NCBI GenBank assembly: GCA_949840915.1
Contig: CATKXY010000007.1
Coordinates: forward strand, 49,682 to 113,681
Length of the DNA: 64,000 nt
Direction of reading: 5' to 3'
Source of the DNA: an uncultured Lachnospiraceae bacterium
GTDB taxonomy: Bacteria > Bacillota > Clostridia > Lachnospirales > Lachnospiraceae
Under the pieces are notes generated by a model. That model made no database searches, was not told the origin of the DNA, and saw only the letters and a program-made list of their open reading frames with translations. The translations under genes and the position numbers were made by a program. Shown in pieces: positions 63,584 through 64,000 of this stretch (position 1 is its first letter; each line of letters opens with the position of its first letter).

Positions 63584-63672
63584 GGAGAAGTACCCAAGAG
63601 GTTGAAGGGACACCCCTGGAAAGGGTGCAGGTCGTTAATAGCGGCGCGAGGGTTCAAATCCCTCCTTCTCCG
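63584..63672 (+). tRNA. tRNA-Ser, anticodon GGA
   Basis: The acceptor stem GGAGAAG/CTTCTCC, anticodon loop CTGGAAA with GGA, long variable arm, and T arm GAGGGTTCAAATCCCTC are all visible. Discriminator G. CCA is not encoded. It lies 87 bases after the first tRNA-Ser and may share its promoter. Confidence 0.96.
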
Positions 63673-64000
63673 TTAGGCAGATTAAGTAAAACAATGGTTT
63701 GAATAGTCTGCGAAATGAACCTTGACAAATAAACAGCAATGCAACCCTGAAAATTCCAGAAGCGGAGCAATCCGCAGAGAAGATTCAGAAGAGAAGATTC
63801 GGAGAGGATCGAGAGAGAATCGAAGAATCAAAGCGAAGAGATTCGCGACCCAAAAACAGTAAAGGAAGGCCGTAGAGAAGCAGCCCGAAGGAAACGGAGG
63901 GAGGCGGAAGAAACGGCTGACCGGAAGCCAGAGAGAACTGGCAGGATAGAAACCGTGTTGAACGGAACCTGGTGATAAACCGGGGAAAGAAGATAAAACA
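63673..64000. other. Purine-rich untranslated stretch at the right edge
   Basis: No gene is seen. From about 63755 the plus strand is very rich in A and G, with AGAGAAGATTC repeated twice near 63780 and further variants after it. Stops are frequent in all frames. It could be a structured leader of a stable RNA (for example an rRNA operon) beginning beyond the window, but no rRNA sequence is reached. Confidence 0.45.

Overview
The window looks like chromosomal DNA from a gut-type Firmicute of the class Clostridia, most likely family Lachnospiraceae. The evidence is a moderately GC-rich genome of Gram-positive type (lipoprotein signals, sigma-A-like promoters, strong AGGAGG ribosome sites), a phosphate butyryltransferase/butyrate kinase pair, an Lsa-type ABC-F protein, an FMN-riboswitch-controlled RibU, and several small protein families typical of Lachnospiraceae. 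The genus cannot be told from the sequence. About fifty genes are supported; no insertion sequence, prophage or CRISPR array is visible.

Layout. 1-7.8 kb: a GLUG-repeat surface protein (cut at the left edge), a HAD phosphatase, ptb-buk, and a KtrB/KtrA potassium uptake pair. 7.8-10.5 kb: an AraC regulator divergent from an acetylesterase-like hydrolase, then thrH. 10.5-16 kb: hexuronate catabolism (uxaC on the minus strand, uxaB-uxaA on the plus strand) flanking a decayed lipoprotein gene. 16-18.9 kb: an internally deleted Rpn-type nuclease gene and an ABC-F antibiotic-resistance gene with a complete-looking ribosome-stalling attenuator. 18.9-24.8 kb: an operon with a GH105-like helical protein, a GH28 polygalacturonase, a TIM-barrel isomerase, a lipoprotein barnase, a barstar and a HerA-like ATPase. 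25-36.8 kb: one seven-gene operon with a GldG-like membrane protein, an ABC transporter, a Gln/Gly-rich protein, MoxR, DUF58 and a 1534-residue triple-vWA membrane protein.

36.9-48.8 kb: pectinesterase and an HD-GYP protein (minus strand), then secA-prfB, three minus-strand genes (DUF975, a small putative metalloprotease, an Asp/Tyr-rich membrane protein), tex, and the FMN riboswitch with ribU. 49-52.5 kb: a MacB-type tripartite exporter. 52.6-58.5 kb: a housekeeping cluster for t6A tRNA modification and RNA processing (YcxB-like, tsaE, tsaB, rimI, a Zn-ribbon protein, rnz, a membrane-anchored protein, tsaD, ispD). 58.5-63.3 kb: an LplA/LplB/YtcP-type sugar ABC transporter followed by a rhamnogalacturonan acetylesterase. 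63.4-64 kb: two tRNA-Ser genes and a purine-rich untranslated stretch.

Functionally, genes for pectin use are scattered over five loci: de-esterification (CE8 pectinesterase, CE12-type acetylesterase, the 8.8-kb esterase), uptake of oligosaccharides (58.8-62.5 kb), intracellular depolymerisation by the leaderless GH28 enzyme, and conversion of galacturonate through tagaturonate and altronate to 2-keto-3-deoxygluconate by UxaC/UxaB/UxaA. KDG kinase and aldolase are not in the window. The most interesting items are the ABC-F leader attenuator with its MFNFSCR leader peptide, the surface barnase/barstar pair inside a pectin operon, and the giant vWA/MoxR/ABC operon.
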